From CALBTQ01 sp036725605 (GTDB lineage: Bacteria; Lernaellota; Lernaellaia; Lernaellales; Lernaellaceae), in contig DAIMDW010000005.1 of assembly GCA_036725605.1 (NCBI GenBank), forward strand, positions 139,610 to 203,609: a stretch of DNA of 64,000 bases. Direction: 5' to 3'. How positions within the stretch are numbered: position 1 is the stretch's first letter; each line of letters begins with the position of its first letter. The position numbers and the translations under genes were made by a program. The notes beneath the pieces are model-generated. The model saw nothing but the letters and a program-made list of their open reading frames with translations. It was not told the DNA's origin and did not search any database. Below, in pieces: positions 51,733 through 59,953 of this stretch.

Positions 51733-52670
51733 CGTTCGCCCCCTTTCTCGTTCGCTTCGACTTGGTCGGGTTCGTCCAGCTTGAGCCGTTCGCGCACGGC
51801 CGGGTCCTTGACCAACGGGAAGCCCAGGCGCCGGCGCGCGTCCATCCAACCGACGGCGCATCGGCGCGCCAGGTTGCGCACGCGCTGAATGTAGCTGACG
51901 CGCTCGGTGACGCTCACCGCGCCGCGCGCGTCCAGCAGGTTGAAGGTGTGCGAGCATTTCAGGCAGTAGTCGTACGCGGGCAGGGTGAGTTTTTTCTCCA
52001 CACAGCGCAGGCACTCGGCCTCGTACTTCTCGAACAGCTTCTGGAGCATCGCCGCGTCGGACACCTCGAAGTTGTAGGTGCTCTGCTCGACCTCGTTCTG
52101 ATGATAGACGTCGCCGTAGCTCACGCCCGGAATCCACACCAGGTCGTACACGTTGTCCACGCCCTGCAGGTACATCGCGATGCGCTCGATGCCGTAGGTG
52201 ATTTCCGCGCTCACCGGTTTGCAGTCGAAGCCGCCGCACTGCTGGAAATAGGTGAACTGCGTGATCTCCATGCCGTCCAGCCACACTTCCCAGCCCAGGC
52301 CCCACGCGCCCAACGTCGGGCTTTCCCAGTTGTCCTCGACGAAGCGCACGTCATGCTTGAGCGGGTCCACGCCGAAGGCGCGCAGGCTGTCCAGGTACAG
52401 CTCCTGAATGTTCTTCGGGCTGGGCTTCATGATCACCTGGTACTGATAGTAATGCTGCAGCCGGTTCGGATTCTCGCCGTAGCGACCGTCGGTCGGCCGG
52501 CGGCTGGGTTCGACATACGCGACGTTCCACGGTTCGGGACCCAGCGCGCGCAAAAAGGTCGACGGGTTCATCGTTCCCGCGCCCACTTCGATATCGTACG
52601 GCTGCACGATAATGCAGCCCTTCTTCGACCAGTATTCGGTCAGGGCCAGAATCAACTCTTGAAAGGTCAC
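51729..52670 (-). CDS. glyQ: Glycyl-tRNA synthetase alpha subunit
   Basis: This 313-residue catalytic class II subunit begins MTFQELILALTEYWSKKGC, followed by GAGTMNPSTFLRALGPEPWNVAYVEPSRRPTDGRYGENPNRLQHYYQYQVIMKP. That is the motif 1/2 region of GlyQ, with the characteristic ERVSYIQRVRNLAR and YCLKCSHTFNLLDARGAVSVTER near the end. It forms the alpha subunit with glyS, which it precedes on the same strand. The start is ATG 52670 with GGAGGTGC upstream on the coding strand. Confidence 0.96.
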   Translation of the reverse strand: MTFQELILALTEYWSKKGCIIVQPYDIEVGAGTMNPSTFLRALGPEPWNVAYVEPSRRPTDGRYGENPNRLQHYYQYQVIMKPSPKNIQELYLDSLRAFGVDPLKHDVRFVEDNWESPTLGAWGLGWEVWLDGMEITQFTYFQQCGGFDCKPVSAEITYGIERIAMYLQGVDNVYDLVWIPGVSYGDVYHQNEVEQSTYNFEVSDAAMLQKLFEKYEAECLRCVEKKLTLPAYDYCLKCSHTFNLLDARGAVSVTERVSYIQRVRNLARRCAVGWMDARRRLGFPLVKDPAVRERLKLDEPDQVEANEKGGER

Positions 52671-53378
52671 GGCGCACCTCCATCAACGTCACCTCAAAGG
52701 GACCAAAGAAACTACCCCGACGCGGCAATGGTGTCAATATAACGCAGGAATAATCTGTCCAGCCAGCGTTTCTTTCAGGGCGCCACGATGGCTATGTTTG
52801 AATGTTGACGAGCACAGCTTACGCCAGGGCGTAAACTGTGGCACACAAGCCGCGTCATTCTGAGGAGCGCGTCGGCGCGACGAAGAATCTACGAACACGT
52901 ACGAGAGATCCTTCGCTGCGTTCAGGATGACTTGGGTTGTGCGCCGCACTTTTGGCGAAGCCAAAGATGTGCTGACGCGCGCAACGCTTGAAGATAGCTG
53001 TATGTCATGCCCGCGCAGGCGGGCATCCAGGACCAGCCGATTCTTTTCCCGACCGTTTTAAAAAGGGAAGCCTCGCTTCACTCGGCATTAATGGAATCCT
53101 GGATCCCCGGGTCGAGCCCGGGGATGACAGGGCGGCGACGGGTGGCACTGTTTTGCGAACGAATGTAATGAGTGAGCATAACAGTGGATAATGAAAACAC
53201 TGATACACCTCGCTTCGTTCGGTGAATCAGTGGCACGCGTCGTTGCGCCATGTGCCACACTTTTGGCGAAGCCAAAGGTGTGGTGGTCGTCACCAGATCC
53301 TCGGGTCATGACGGCAAAACAAAACCCCTCGTCCGCCGGGGCGGGCGAGGGGCCTGTGGTCGATTTCGGCGAAACGGC
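52671..53378. repeat. Intergenic dispersed-repeat block
   Basis: About 700 bases without a supported gene. Contains GCACTTTTGGCGAAGCCAAA-type palindromes at 52945-52972 and 53254-53282, the GTCATGCCCGCGCAGGCGGGC motif at about 53007-53030, the GGATCCCCGGGTCGAGCCCGGG motif (53098-53130), and a hairpin at 53198-53232 that is the reverse complement of the one at 49456-49490. Short ORFs coding phrases like PGLDPGIQDS are repeat sequence, not genes. A terminator for tatA lies at its right end. Confidence 0.75.
53312..53352 (-). terminator. Intrinsic terminator of tatA
   Basis: A GC-rich inverted repeat (CCCCTCGTCCGCC with GCGGGCGAGGGG, 53325-53352) is followed on the minus strand by TTTTGTTTTG. 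It lies just after the tatA stop at 53379. Confidence 0.75.
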
Positions 53379-53600
53379 TTACGCCTGGTCGTTCTTTTCC
53401 TTGGCTTCGACGGGCTTATCTTCGAGTTGTTTGTCTTCCTTGCTCGCTTCCAGTTCGCCGTCCTTCGAGGCGTTCTTGAATTCGCGGATGCCCTTGCCCA
53501 GGCCGCGCCCCACTTCGGGCAGCTTGCCCACGCCGAAGACGATCAAAATGATGACCAGAATGATAATCAGTTCGGTCGGTCCCAACCCTCCGATAAACAT
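53379..53600 (-). CDS. tatA: Twin-arginine translocase subunit TatA/E
   Basis: This 73-residue protein has the TatA form: short N-terminal membrane helix (LGPTELIIILVIILIVFGVGKLPEVGRGLGKG), the amphipathic helix with FGVGKLPE, and a charged tail (KDGELEASKEDKQLEDKPVEAKEKNDQA). TatA multimers form the pore for folded-protein export. No tatB or tatC lies in this window, so it is an orphan here. The ATG at 53600 is well placed; a small single-helix ORF precedes it by 13 bases. Confidence 0.9.
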   Translation of the reverse strand: MFIGGLGPTELIIILVIILIVFGVGKLPEVGRGLGKGIREFKNASKDGELEASKEDKQLEDKPVEAKEKNDQA

Positions 53601-53613
53601 TGCGCTTCTCCCT

Positions 53614-53745
53614 CTATTTGAAATATGGGGTGATGTACCCCAGGCCCAGCAGCTCGTCCGCCGTGGCCACGCCGAGCACCACGACGTACACCAGCAGCCC
53701 CAGCAGCACGAGATCGGGCCACAATTCGCTCATCTTCTTCTTCAT
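53614..53745 (-). CDS. Small single-helix membrane protein
   Basis: This 43-residue ORF (MKKKMSELWPDLVLLGLLVY, then VVVLGVATADELLGLGYITPYFK) has one hydrophobic helix and lies 13 bases upstream of tatA on the same strand. It is too short for a confident family call. The codon use and clean start support translation, but it could be spurious. The alternative start MSEL at 53733 has AAGAAG upstream. Confidence 0.45.
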   Translation of the reverse strand: MKKKMSELWPDLVLLGLLVYVVVLGVATADELLGLGYITPYFK

Positions 53746-53875
53746 CACATTCTTTCTAGCACAGTCGCTTGTCGAAACGAACGCCTTTTTAGCACAACGC
53801 GTCGGCGGGGGCAATCAAGGTCCACCTGAAAAATCACTCCCGCGACAAAAGGTATTTCCATAAGAAAACTACTGG

Positions 53876-53903
53876 TTGACACGCAAAAGCGCTTGCGTAT
53901 ACT
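53876..53903 (+). promoter_or_regulatory. Sigma70-type promoter of the yceD-rpmF-fab operon
   Basis: TTGACA (53876-53881) and TATACT (53898-53903) are separated by 16 bases, 36 bases before the yceD ATG. This is a strong consensus-like promoter driving the fatty-acid operon. Confidence 0.8.
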
Positions 53904-53938
53904 TCTGGTTTCGTTTTTGCCGGTGTGGGGGACGCTGC

Positions 53939-54415
53939 ATGAAGTTGCCGATTCACAAGATCCCCGAATCCGGCCGGTCGTACGAGGTGACCGACCTGGG
54001 ACCGCGCCTGAGCGAATCCCTGGCCGATCGTCCCGACATCGTGGGCATTCGCGACGCGAGCGCCACCGTGACCGCCGAACGCGTCGACCAACTGGTCAGC
54101 GTGCGCGGCGAGGCGCGAGTCGATCTGACGTTCGTCTGTTCGCGTTGCGCCGACGAGCTGGACGCCGTGTTGCGCTTCGCCGTGCGCATGGTGCTCATGC
54201 CGCGTTCGTCGCGCTCGGGCCCGGCGGACGAGGATGTCGAGGTCGGCTACCACAACGGCCGCGATATCGATCTGGAAAAAACCGTGTTGGAGCAAGTCGC
54301 CTGGCGGATGCCGGATATCCTTTTGTGCGATCCGCATTGCCGGGGATTGTGCCCGACATGCAACGCGAATTTGAATGACGGTCCTTGCCGTTGCCGGGAC
54401 CGGGAAACGAGGTAA
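53939..54415 (+). CDS. yceD: YceD/DUF177 family protein
   Basis: This 158-residue protein belongs to the family found before rpmF in most bacteria and linked to 23S rRNA accumulation. Conserved features: VRGEARVDLTFVCSRCADELD near the middle and the C-terminal CDPHCRGLCPTCNANLNDGPCRC cysteine cluster. It has no enzymatic motif. Neighbour order yceD-rpmF is universal and supports the call. The ATG at 53939 follows the promoter at 53876; upstream in-frame codons lie before the transcription start. Confidence 0.9.
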   Translation: MKLPIHKIPESGRSYEVTDLGPRLSESLADRPDIVGIRDASATVTAERVDQLVSVRGEARVDLTFVCSRCADELDAVLRFAVRMVLMPRSSRSGPADEDVEVGYHNGRDIDLEKTVLEQVAWRMPDILLCDPHCRGLCPTCNANLNDGPCRCRDRETR

Positions 54416-54418
54416 ACC

Positions 54419-54604
54419 ATGGCCGTTCCGAAAAATAAATCCGGTCACGCGCGCAGCAGCAAGCGCAAGGCGGGCCAGCCCAAAGCCAAACCGGCGACGC
54501 TGGTTCTGTGCCCCAACTGCCAGGAAGCGATGCAAGCCCACCACGTTTGCAAATCTTGCGGCTACTACAAGGGCAAAGAGGTGGTCAAGGTCGAAGAAGA
54601 ATAG
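54419..54604 (+). CDS. rpmF: 50S ribosomal protein L32
   Basis: This 61-residue basic zinc-ribbon ribosomal protein starts MAVPKNKSGHARSSKRKAGQ and has cysteines C31, C34, C44 and C47 (CPNC and CKSC) that bind zinc. It is placed, as usual, between yceD and fatty acid synthesis genes. Start ATG 54419, three bases after the yceD stop, so it is coupled. Confidence 0.96.
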   Translation: MAVPKNKSGHARSSKRKAGQPKAKPATLVLCPNCQEAMQAHHVCKSCGYYKGKEVVKVEEE

Positions 54605-54613
54605 TCTTCGATC

Positions 54614-55552
54614 ATGAACTCCCCGGTCGCGCTGTTGTTTCCCGGTCAGGGCGCCCAAGCCGTGGGCATGGGCGTGGCGCTGGCCGAACGGCTGCCGGCG
54701 GTGGCGCAATGGTACGCGCGGGCGGAAGAAGCCGCCGCGTTGCCCATTCGTCGTCTGCTGGCCGAGGGGCCGGAAGAACAGCTCACGCGCACCGAAATCC
54801 TGCAACCCTGTCTGCTCACCGTGGAAATCGGCGCCTGGCTGGCCGTGCGCGAACTGGCGGATGACCCGCCGGTCGTCGGTGCGGCCGGACATTCGCTCGG
54901 CGAATACGCCGCACTGGTCGCCGCCGGCGCGCTCGACGCCGCGCAGGCCGTCGCCGTCGTTCGTGCCCGCGGTCGCTTCATGCAACAAGCCGTGCCCGCC
55001 GGTCTGGGCGGCATGGCCGCCGTCATGGGCCTGGACGCCGACCTCGTCGCGCAGCAGTGCGAAGCGGCGAGCGACGAGCAAACGCGCGTCTGGCTTTCCA
55101 ACGACAATTGCCCCGGACAGGTGGTCGTCAGCGGGCATCTCGCGGCGATCGACCGCGTCACGCCCTTGCTCAAGGATGCCGGCGCCAAACGCGTCGTGCC
55201 GCTCAAGGTCAGCGCGCCTTTCCATTGTCCGCTGATGCAACCGGCCGCCGACGCCCTGGCGGCGGAACTGGATAAACTCTCCTGCAACGATCCGCAATTT
55301 CCCGTCATCGCCAATTGCACCGCGCGGCCCTACGCCGACGCCGCCGACGTGCGCGCCGGGCTGATCGCCCAGGTCGTGCAGCCGGTGCGCTTCCGCGAAG
55401 CGCTGCTCGCCATCGCCGAGTTGCATCCCGACCGACTGCTCGAGTGCGGGCCGGGCAACGTACTTTCCGGCTTGGCCAGGCGTACGATTGGGCATATTCT
55501 ATCCTCGCCGGCGGGCACTCCCGAACAGATCGAAGGCCGGCGCGAGGAGTAA
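54614..55552 (+). CDS. fabD: Malonyl-CoA:ACP transacylase
   Basis: This 312-residue enzyme transfers malonyl from CoA to ACP to supply fatty acid elongation. The nucleophile S94 is in GHSLGEYAALV, and LLFPGQGAQAVGMG at residues 8-20 is the first family motif; the catalytic His lies in VSAPFHCPLM. It is the third gene in the yceD operon, 9 bases after rpmF. Length and motifs are fully normal. plsX and fabH, often in this operon, are absent here. Confidence 0.95.
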   Translation: MNSPVALLFPGQGAQAVGMGVALAERLPAVAQWYARAEEAAALPIRRLLAEGPEEQLTRTEILQPCLLTVEIGAWLAVRELADDPPVVGAAGHSLGEYAALVAAGALDAAQAVAVVRARGRFMQQAVPAGLGGMAAVMGLDADLVAQQCEAASDEQTRVWLSNDNCPGQVVVSGHLAAIDRVTPLLKDAGAKRVVPLKVSAPFHCPLMQPAADALAAELDKLSCNDPQFPVIANCTARPYADAADVRAGLIAQVVQPVRFREALLAIAELHPDRLLECGPGNVLSGLARRTIGHILSSPAGTPEQIEGRREE

Positions 55553-55556
55553 AATC

Positions 55557-56297
55557 ATGAGCGAACGCAAGGTCGCCCTGGTCACCGGCGCATCCGGCGG
55601 CATCGGCGGAGCGTGCGCCCTGGAACTGGCGCGGCAGGGATTCGACGTCGGCGTGCACTACCATCGCAACGCCGAAACCGCGCAGGCGATCGTCGGCGAA
55701 ATCCAAGCCGCCGGCGCGCAGGCCTGGCCGTTGTTGTTCGACGCGGCCGATCCCGAACAGATCGAAAAATCGATTCGGCAGTTCATCAAGGAGCACAAGC
55801 GCCTGGACGCACTGGTCGCCACCGCCGGCGTCGTGGTCAACCAGATGATGGCGCTGACCTCGATCGAAGAACTCGACACGCTGTGGGCGGTGAATTTGCG
55901 CGGCGCGTTCTGGGCGGCGAAAACCGCGAGCAAAGCGATGCTGCGCCAACGATGGGGACGCGTCGTGTTCGTCGGCAGCATCGTCGGTCAGCACGGCAAC
56001 GCCGGCCAGAGCGCGTACGCGGCCAGCAAAGGCGGTTTGATCGGCCTGGCCAAGAGCATGGCGCGCGAACTGGCGCCGCGTCACGTGACGGTCAATGTGA
56101 TCGCTCCGGGCCTGGTGGAAACCAACGTATTAAAGGACTTGACTGAGCAGCAAACACACGCCATCTTGCAACAAGTACCGCTTGGTCGCATGGGTCAACC
56201 CGAGGACGTCGCCGCCGCCGTCGCCTTCTTGTGCAGCGAGGCCGCGGGCTACATCACCGGCGCGGTGTTGAACGTCGACGGCGGACTGGGAACGTAA
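55557..56297 (+). CDS. fabG: 3-oxoacyl-ACP reductase
   Basis: This 246-residue SDR enzyme reduces 3-ketoacyl-ACP with NADPH in elongation. Motifs: TGASGGIGG (residues 10-18) for the dinucleotide, N113, S141, and Y154/K158 in SAYAASKGG. Starts MSERKVALV at 55557, preceded by GAGGAG and four bases from the fabD stop. The upstream open frame is not needed. Operon position between fabD and acpP is typical. Confidence 0.93.
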   Translation: MSERKVALVTGASGGIGGACALELARQGFDVGVHYHRNAETAQAIVGEIQAAGAQAWPLLFDAADPEQIEKSIRQFIKEHKRLDALVATAGVVVNQMMALTSIEELDTLWAVNLRGAFWAAKTASKAMLRQRWGRVVFVGSIVGQHGNAGQSAYAASKGGLIGLAKSMARELAPRHVTVNVIAPGLVETNVLKDLTEQQTHAILQQVPLGRMGQPEDVAAAVAFLCSEAAGYITGAVLNVDGGLGT

Positions 56298-56325
56298 GGA
56301 ACCAAACCACGGAGAATATGTTGCA

Positions 56326-56568
56326 ATGAGTGAAGAGATCTTTGCCCGCCTGAAAAAGTTGATCGCCCAAAAGCTGAACATCACCGAAGATCAGATCACC
56401 AAAGAGACGGAGTTTATCAAAGATCTCGGCGCCGACAGCCTGGATCTGGTTGAGCTCATCGCCGATATCGAGATGGAATTCGAGCTGGACGCCATCCCGG
56501 ACGATGCCGCCCAGCAGATTAAGACCGTTGGCGATGCATACGATAAGTTGATGGATTATTTATCTTAG
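56326..56568 (+). CDS. acpP: Acyl carrier protein
   Basis: This 80-residue acidic carrier has the phosphopantetheine attachment serine S38 in LGADSLDLVEL, with the usual four-helix profile. It carries growing chains for FabD/FabG and donates to acyltransferases such as the one downstream. Start ATG 56326 follows GGAGAATATG spacing. Confidence 0.95.
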   Translation: MSEEIFARLKKLIAQKLNITEDQITKETEFIKDLGADSLDLVELIADIEMEFELDAIPDDAAQQIKTVGDAYDKLMDYLS

Positions 56569-56603
56569 CCTGATGTCGCAAAGGTCTTTACGAGGAGGCG
56601 TGA

Positions 56604-56849
56604 ATGGACCTGGAGGCCAAAATTCGTCAAATCATCTGTGACCTGCTCGATGTTGACGAGGATGACGTTACCCAAGACGCTTTTTTGGCCGATGATCTCG
56701 GCATGACCCCGGATGATCTGGAAGAACTCGTTTCCATCCTCAACGAGGAGTTCGAAGTCGAAATTCCCGACGTCGACGCCGAGGATTGGGATACCTTCTC
56801 GGATATCGTCAGCTACCTGGACGATAAACTGGATCATGCCGAAGACTAA
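56604..56849 (+). CDS. ACP-like protein lacking the carrier serine
   Basis: This 81-residue acidic protein aligns with ACP end to end (AKIRQIICDLLDVDEDDV at the start, then DDLGMTPDDLEELVSILNEEF), but the DSL motif is MTPDDL: P36 replaces the phosphopantetheinylated serine. It cannot carry a prosthetic group in the usual way. It lies 35 bases after acpP (probable duplicate) and overlaps the next gene by 14 bases. The ATG at 56604 follows GAGGAGGCG. A regulatory or docking role is speculative. Confidence 0.85.
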   Translation: MDLEAKIRQIICDLLDVDEDDVTQDAFLADDLGMTPDDLEELVSILNEEFEVEIPDVDAEDWDTFSDIVSYLDDKLDHAED

Positions 56850-58659
56850 GCGCAAGCTTGTTCAGCGTCTTAAGAATGATCTGATTTTCCACACGGCTCG
56901 TTTTCTCTTCTGGGCGGCGGGCCGTACTCCCTTGCCGTTGGGTATGAAGATCGGCGCGGCGCTCGGTTCCGCCGCGTGGCCGCTGCTGCGCTACGAACGC
57001 GAATGCGTCCGCCGTCATCTGCGCGTCGCCTTTCCCGAATGGACCGACGCCGAACGCGAGGCCGTCGGCCGCGAATCCTTCCGCAACCTCGGCCGCAGCT
57101 TCTTCGAACTGTTTCACTTCGATGAACTGTTCGCCACGGTGCACTCCGACGATCCGTATGTGAAGTGGATCGGCCACGAGCACATGGACGCGATGACGGC
57201 CCAGGGGCGCGGCGGCATCCACGTGACCGGGCACATCGGCAACTGGGAGCTGATGGCCGGCTGGTCGGTCGCGCGCGGCGACACGCTGCACGAGATCGTC
57301 CGCTCGCTCTATGATCCGCGCCTGGACAAATTGCTCAACGACCATCGCCGCAAGTACAACTACATTCCGCTCACGCGCGGCGGCAACGAGTTGATCGCCG
57401 ACATCGTCGACGTCTTCTCGCACAACCGCTGGCTGGGCATCCTGATGGATCAGGACACCAAGGTGCGCGGCGTGTACGCCGATTGGTTCGGCCACCCGGC
57501 CTGGACGCCCGCGGGCCCGGCCTACCTGTGTTACATGGCCGACCTGGACGCGGTGGTGACCACCATCCACCGCAATCCCGAAGGCGGACACACGATCGTC
57601 ACCAGTCCGCCGATTCCCCGTCCGCAAACCGGCGATCGCAAGGCCGACATTCTGGCCTACACCGAATTGCTCAACCGCGAGCTGTGCAACCGCATCCGGC
57701 AGTACCCGAGCGAGTGGGTCTGGATGCACCGCCGCTGGAAAACCCGGCCGCCCGGCGAGCCGAAAGACCGACACCCCGCGCCCAAGCCGGGCAAGCCCTT
57801 CAAACTCTGGCGCCGGCTGGAGCGCTTGATTCAACCGCGCGTCGTCGCGCTGTCGTGGTCGCGCGCCGACGCCCTGGGCGCGCGCCTGGGCAGGCTCGGC
57901 CGCTTTTTCGTTCCCGGTCGTTACCGCATGGCCCGGAAAAACATCGCCCGCGCATTTCCCGACCGCGACCGCGTCTGGGTGGGGCGCACGGCCCGCGAAG
58001 CCTTCGCCAATTTCGGGCGGGTGCTGGTCGAATATTTGCGCCACCCGTTGATGGACGGACGCTTCTTCGCCGAGCGCGTCGAAATCGAGGGGATCGAAAA
58101 ACTCGACGCGGCCTGCGCGCGGGGAAAGGGCGTGATCGTCGCCGCCGCGCATTACGGCGCGTGGGAACTGGCGATGTGGAAACTCGCCGCCCTGGGCTAT
58201 CCGCTGCACCTGGTCGCCAAACGCATCAAGAACAACTTCCTCAACATGCGCCTGGTGTGGCTGCGGCGGGCGCACGGCGTGCAGTCGCATCCGGCCAAGG
58301 ACAGCGCCTTCGCCGTGGTGCGCGCCCTCAAACGCGGGCAGGTGCTGGTGACGGTGATGGATCAACACACGACCGGCAAGGCGGCGGTCGACGCACAGTT
58401 TTTCGGCCGGCCGGTGCGCGCGCTGGGCAGTACGGCGCGGCTGGCGTCGCGTTTGGATTGTCCCGTGTTGCCGGCGTATTCGCTGCGCGTGGGACCGGGG
58501 CGTTATCGGGTGATCATCGGCGATCCGTTGCCGTATCAGGCGGCGTCAACGGACGAAGAAGCGCTACGCGTCAATACGCAAGCCTATCTCTCCGCGCTGG
58601 AAGAGCCTATCCGGCGCGAACCAAGCCAGTGGTTCTGGCTGCATCGGCGATGGCGGTAA
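56836..58659 (+). CDS. Double-domain LpxL/HtrB-like lipid A acyltransferase
   Basis: This 607-residue protein consists of two LpxL/lysophospholipid acyltransferase domains in tandem. Domain one (about 1-305) has HIGNWE (H133, E138); domain two (about 325-607) has HYGAWE (H439, E444). Both HX4E pairs are intact, and each half has the later MDQDTKVRGVYADWFG- or MDQHTTGKAAVDAQFFG-type motif and the closing W-MHRRW / WFWLHRRW motif. The usual enzyme is about 300 residues and single domain. ATG 56836 overlaps the upstream ACP-like gene, so it is co-translated. It may add two acyl chains to lipid A or another lysolipid. Confidence 0.88.
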   Translation: MPKTKRKLVQRLKNDLIFHTARFLFWAAGRTPLPLGMKIGAALGSAAWPLLRYERECVRRHLRVAFPEWTDAEREAVGRESFRNLGRSFFELFHFDELFATVHSDDPYVKWIGHEHMDAMTAQGRGGIHVTGHIGNWELMAGWSVARGDTLHEIVRSLYDPRLDKLLNDHRRKYNYIPLTRGGNELIADIVDVFSHNRWLGILMDQDTKVRGVYADWFGHPAWTPAGPAYLCYMADLDAVVTTIHRNPEGGHTIVTSPPIPRPQTGDRKADILAYTELLNRELCNRIRQYPSEWVWMHRRWKTRPPGEPKDRHPAPKPGKPFKLWRRLERLIQPRVVALSWSRADALGARLGRLGRFFVPGRYRMARKNIARAFPDRDRVWVGRTAREAFANFGRVLVEYLRHPLMDGRFFAERVEIEGIEKLDAACARGKGVIVAAAHYGAWELAMWKLAALGYPLHLVAKRIKNNFLNMRLVWLRRAHGVQSHPAKDSAFAVVRALKRGQVLVTVMDQHTTGKAAVDAQFFGRPVRALGSTARLASRLDCPVLPAYSLRVGPGRYRVIIGDPLPYQAASTDEEALRVNTQAYLSALEEPIRREPSQWFWLHRRWR

Positions 58660-58660
58660 G

Positions 58661-59215
58661 TTAAATCTCGTCGTCGAACAGCGGGCAGGGCATTTCCGGT
58701 TCGACGCTCAATTCTTCGCCTTCCGTCGCGGCGACGGCGGGCAGCTCGATATTCACGGCACGCTGAAATTCCTCGTACCAATCCCGCGCGAGCTCGCGGC
58801 GGCTGATGCCCTCGGGCGCAACCTTGATGTCGTATTGCGCCATCGACAGGTCGAATTCGCTGCGGCGAATCGTGTCCATGTCCATGCCCAGTTCGGCGAT
58901 TTTGTTATTTAACTCGCTGATATTCACGCCGAAGCGCCGCGCGATGTCGTGCATGTTCTGCGGCCGGTAACGATCGTCGTGCGTGATGCCCAAGTGCAAC
59001 GCGCAAAACAACTCGAAGGGATCGACCGTGCCGTTGCCCTTCGGCGGAATGTATTTGGTTTCCGCTTCACGCGTTTCGCGTTGCTCACGATTTTGTCCGC
59101 CGCGTCCGTGCGTGCGCGGCCCGCGCTTGCCGGTCGGGCGGCGTGTGTCGGCATTGGTGTGCCGGTTACGGCTGTTCTTGCGATGCCGATTGTTGTTCCC
59201 TGGCTGTACGACCAC
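58661..59215 (-). CDS. Hypothetical protein with basic N-terminal tract
   Basis: This 184-residue ORF starts at GTG 59215 behind GGAGG. The first 50 residues are a basic low-complexity run (NNNRHRKNSRNRHTNADTR, KRGPRTHGRGGQNREQR), and the rest is a compact helical domain (VDPFELFCALHLGITHDDRY, DIARRFGVNISELNNKIAELGMDMDTI) that looks like a helix-turn-helix arrangement. It ends PEMPCPLFDDEI. I do not recognise the family; the basic tail could bind nucleic acid. It is convergent with the acyltransferase gene. Confidence 0.65.
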   Translation of the reverse strand: MVVQPGNNNRHRKNSRNRHTNADTRRPTGKRGPRTHGRGGQNREQRETREAETKYIPPKGNGTVDPFELFCALHLGITHDDRYRPQNMHDIARRFGVNISELNNKIAELGMDMDTIRRSEFDLSMAQYDIKVAPEGISRRELARDWYEEFQRAVNIELPAVAATEGEELSVEPEMPCPLFDDEI

Positions 59216-59953
59216 TCGGATCCTCCACGATCACATTTTGGTATAGTGTTGGCGCGTAATTGATGGCGTCCTAAACATCAACCCGCATTTTTATTGGTTA
59301 CCCTAGCTTACTTTACATATCGTCCGGGACGTCGACGATGGATGTGTATTTGACACGATTGGATCTTTGAATTCCTTCGGCGCTCCCATGCACCAAAAGC
59401 GGCGTCAGTTTAACCGAAGTCCGTTTTCCTTGTCCACCGAAAAAACAAAAATTATTCACCGCCTATAACGCGCCGCGGCAATCCTCTTTGTCTTGTCATT
59501 CCCGCGCAGGCGGGAATCCGGGATTGAAATACTTTTCCTGACCCTTTGAAAAAAGGAAGGCCGCGCTTCGCGTAGCGTTAAAGGCCGGGTCAAGCCCGAG
59601 GATGACAAACAACGAACGACGCGTTTTTTGTGTGCCACAGTTTTCGCCTTGGCGAAAGCTGTGCGGTAATGGAATCCTGGATCCTCGGGTCAAGCCCGAG
59701 GATGACAAACAACGAACGACGCGTTTTTTGTGTGCCACAGNNNNNNNNNNNNNNNNNNNNNNNNNNNNNNNNNNNNNNNNNNNNNNNNNNNNNNNNNNNN
59801 NNNNNNNNNNNNNNNNNNNNNNNNNNNNNNNNNNNNNNNNTTTTCGCCTTGGCGAAAGCTGTGCGGAAATGGAATCCTGGATCCCCGGGTCAAGCCCGAG
59901 GATGACGGAAAGATTTGTCATTGAAACGGCCTGATAGAAAAACTTCTTCGTTG
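59216..59953. repeat. Repeat-rich intergenic region with 100-bp tandem unit and gap
   Basis: No supported gene. From about 59490 it is made of dispersed-repeat motifs (CCCGCGCAGGCGGGAATCC, TCCTCGGGTCAAGCCCGAGG). A 100-bp tandem unit is visible: 59586-59640 is identical to 59686-59740, and 59641-59700 matches 59841-59900 with two differences. Each unit carries a 13-bp palindrome (59636-59648 with 59651-59663). The N run lies inside the array. Confidence 0.8.
59741..59840. other. Assembly gap (100 N)
   Basis: One hundred unresolved bases. The flanks are the same tandem repeat on both sides, so the true number of repeat units is unknown; the gap length may be a placeholder. Confidence 0.98.

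Noticed and set aside
52671..52745. T-box riboswitch upstream of glyQS
   Set aside because: No T-box sequence or specifier hairpin with antiterminator is visible in the short region before glyQ.
52671..53330. Short ORFs coding PGLDPGIQDS and MPACAGMT-like phrases as small genes
   Set aside because: They are translations of the dispersed intergenic repeats, present in several frames and orientations.
59741..59840. Proteins running through the N run
   Set aside because: Translations with X residues across the gap have no meaning.
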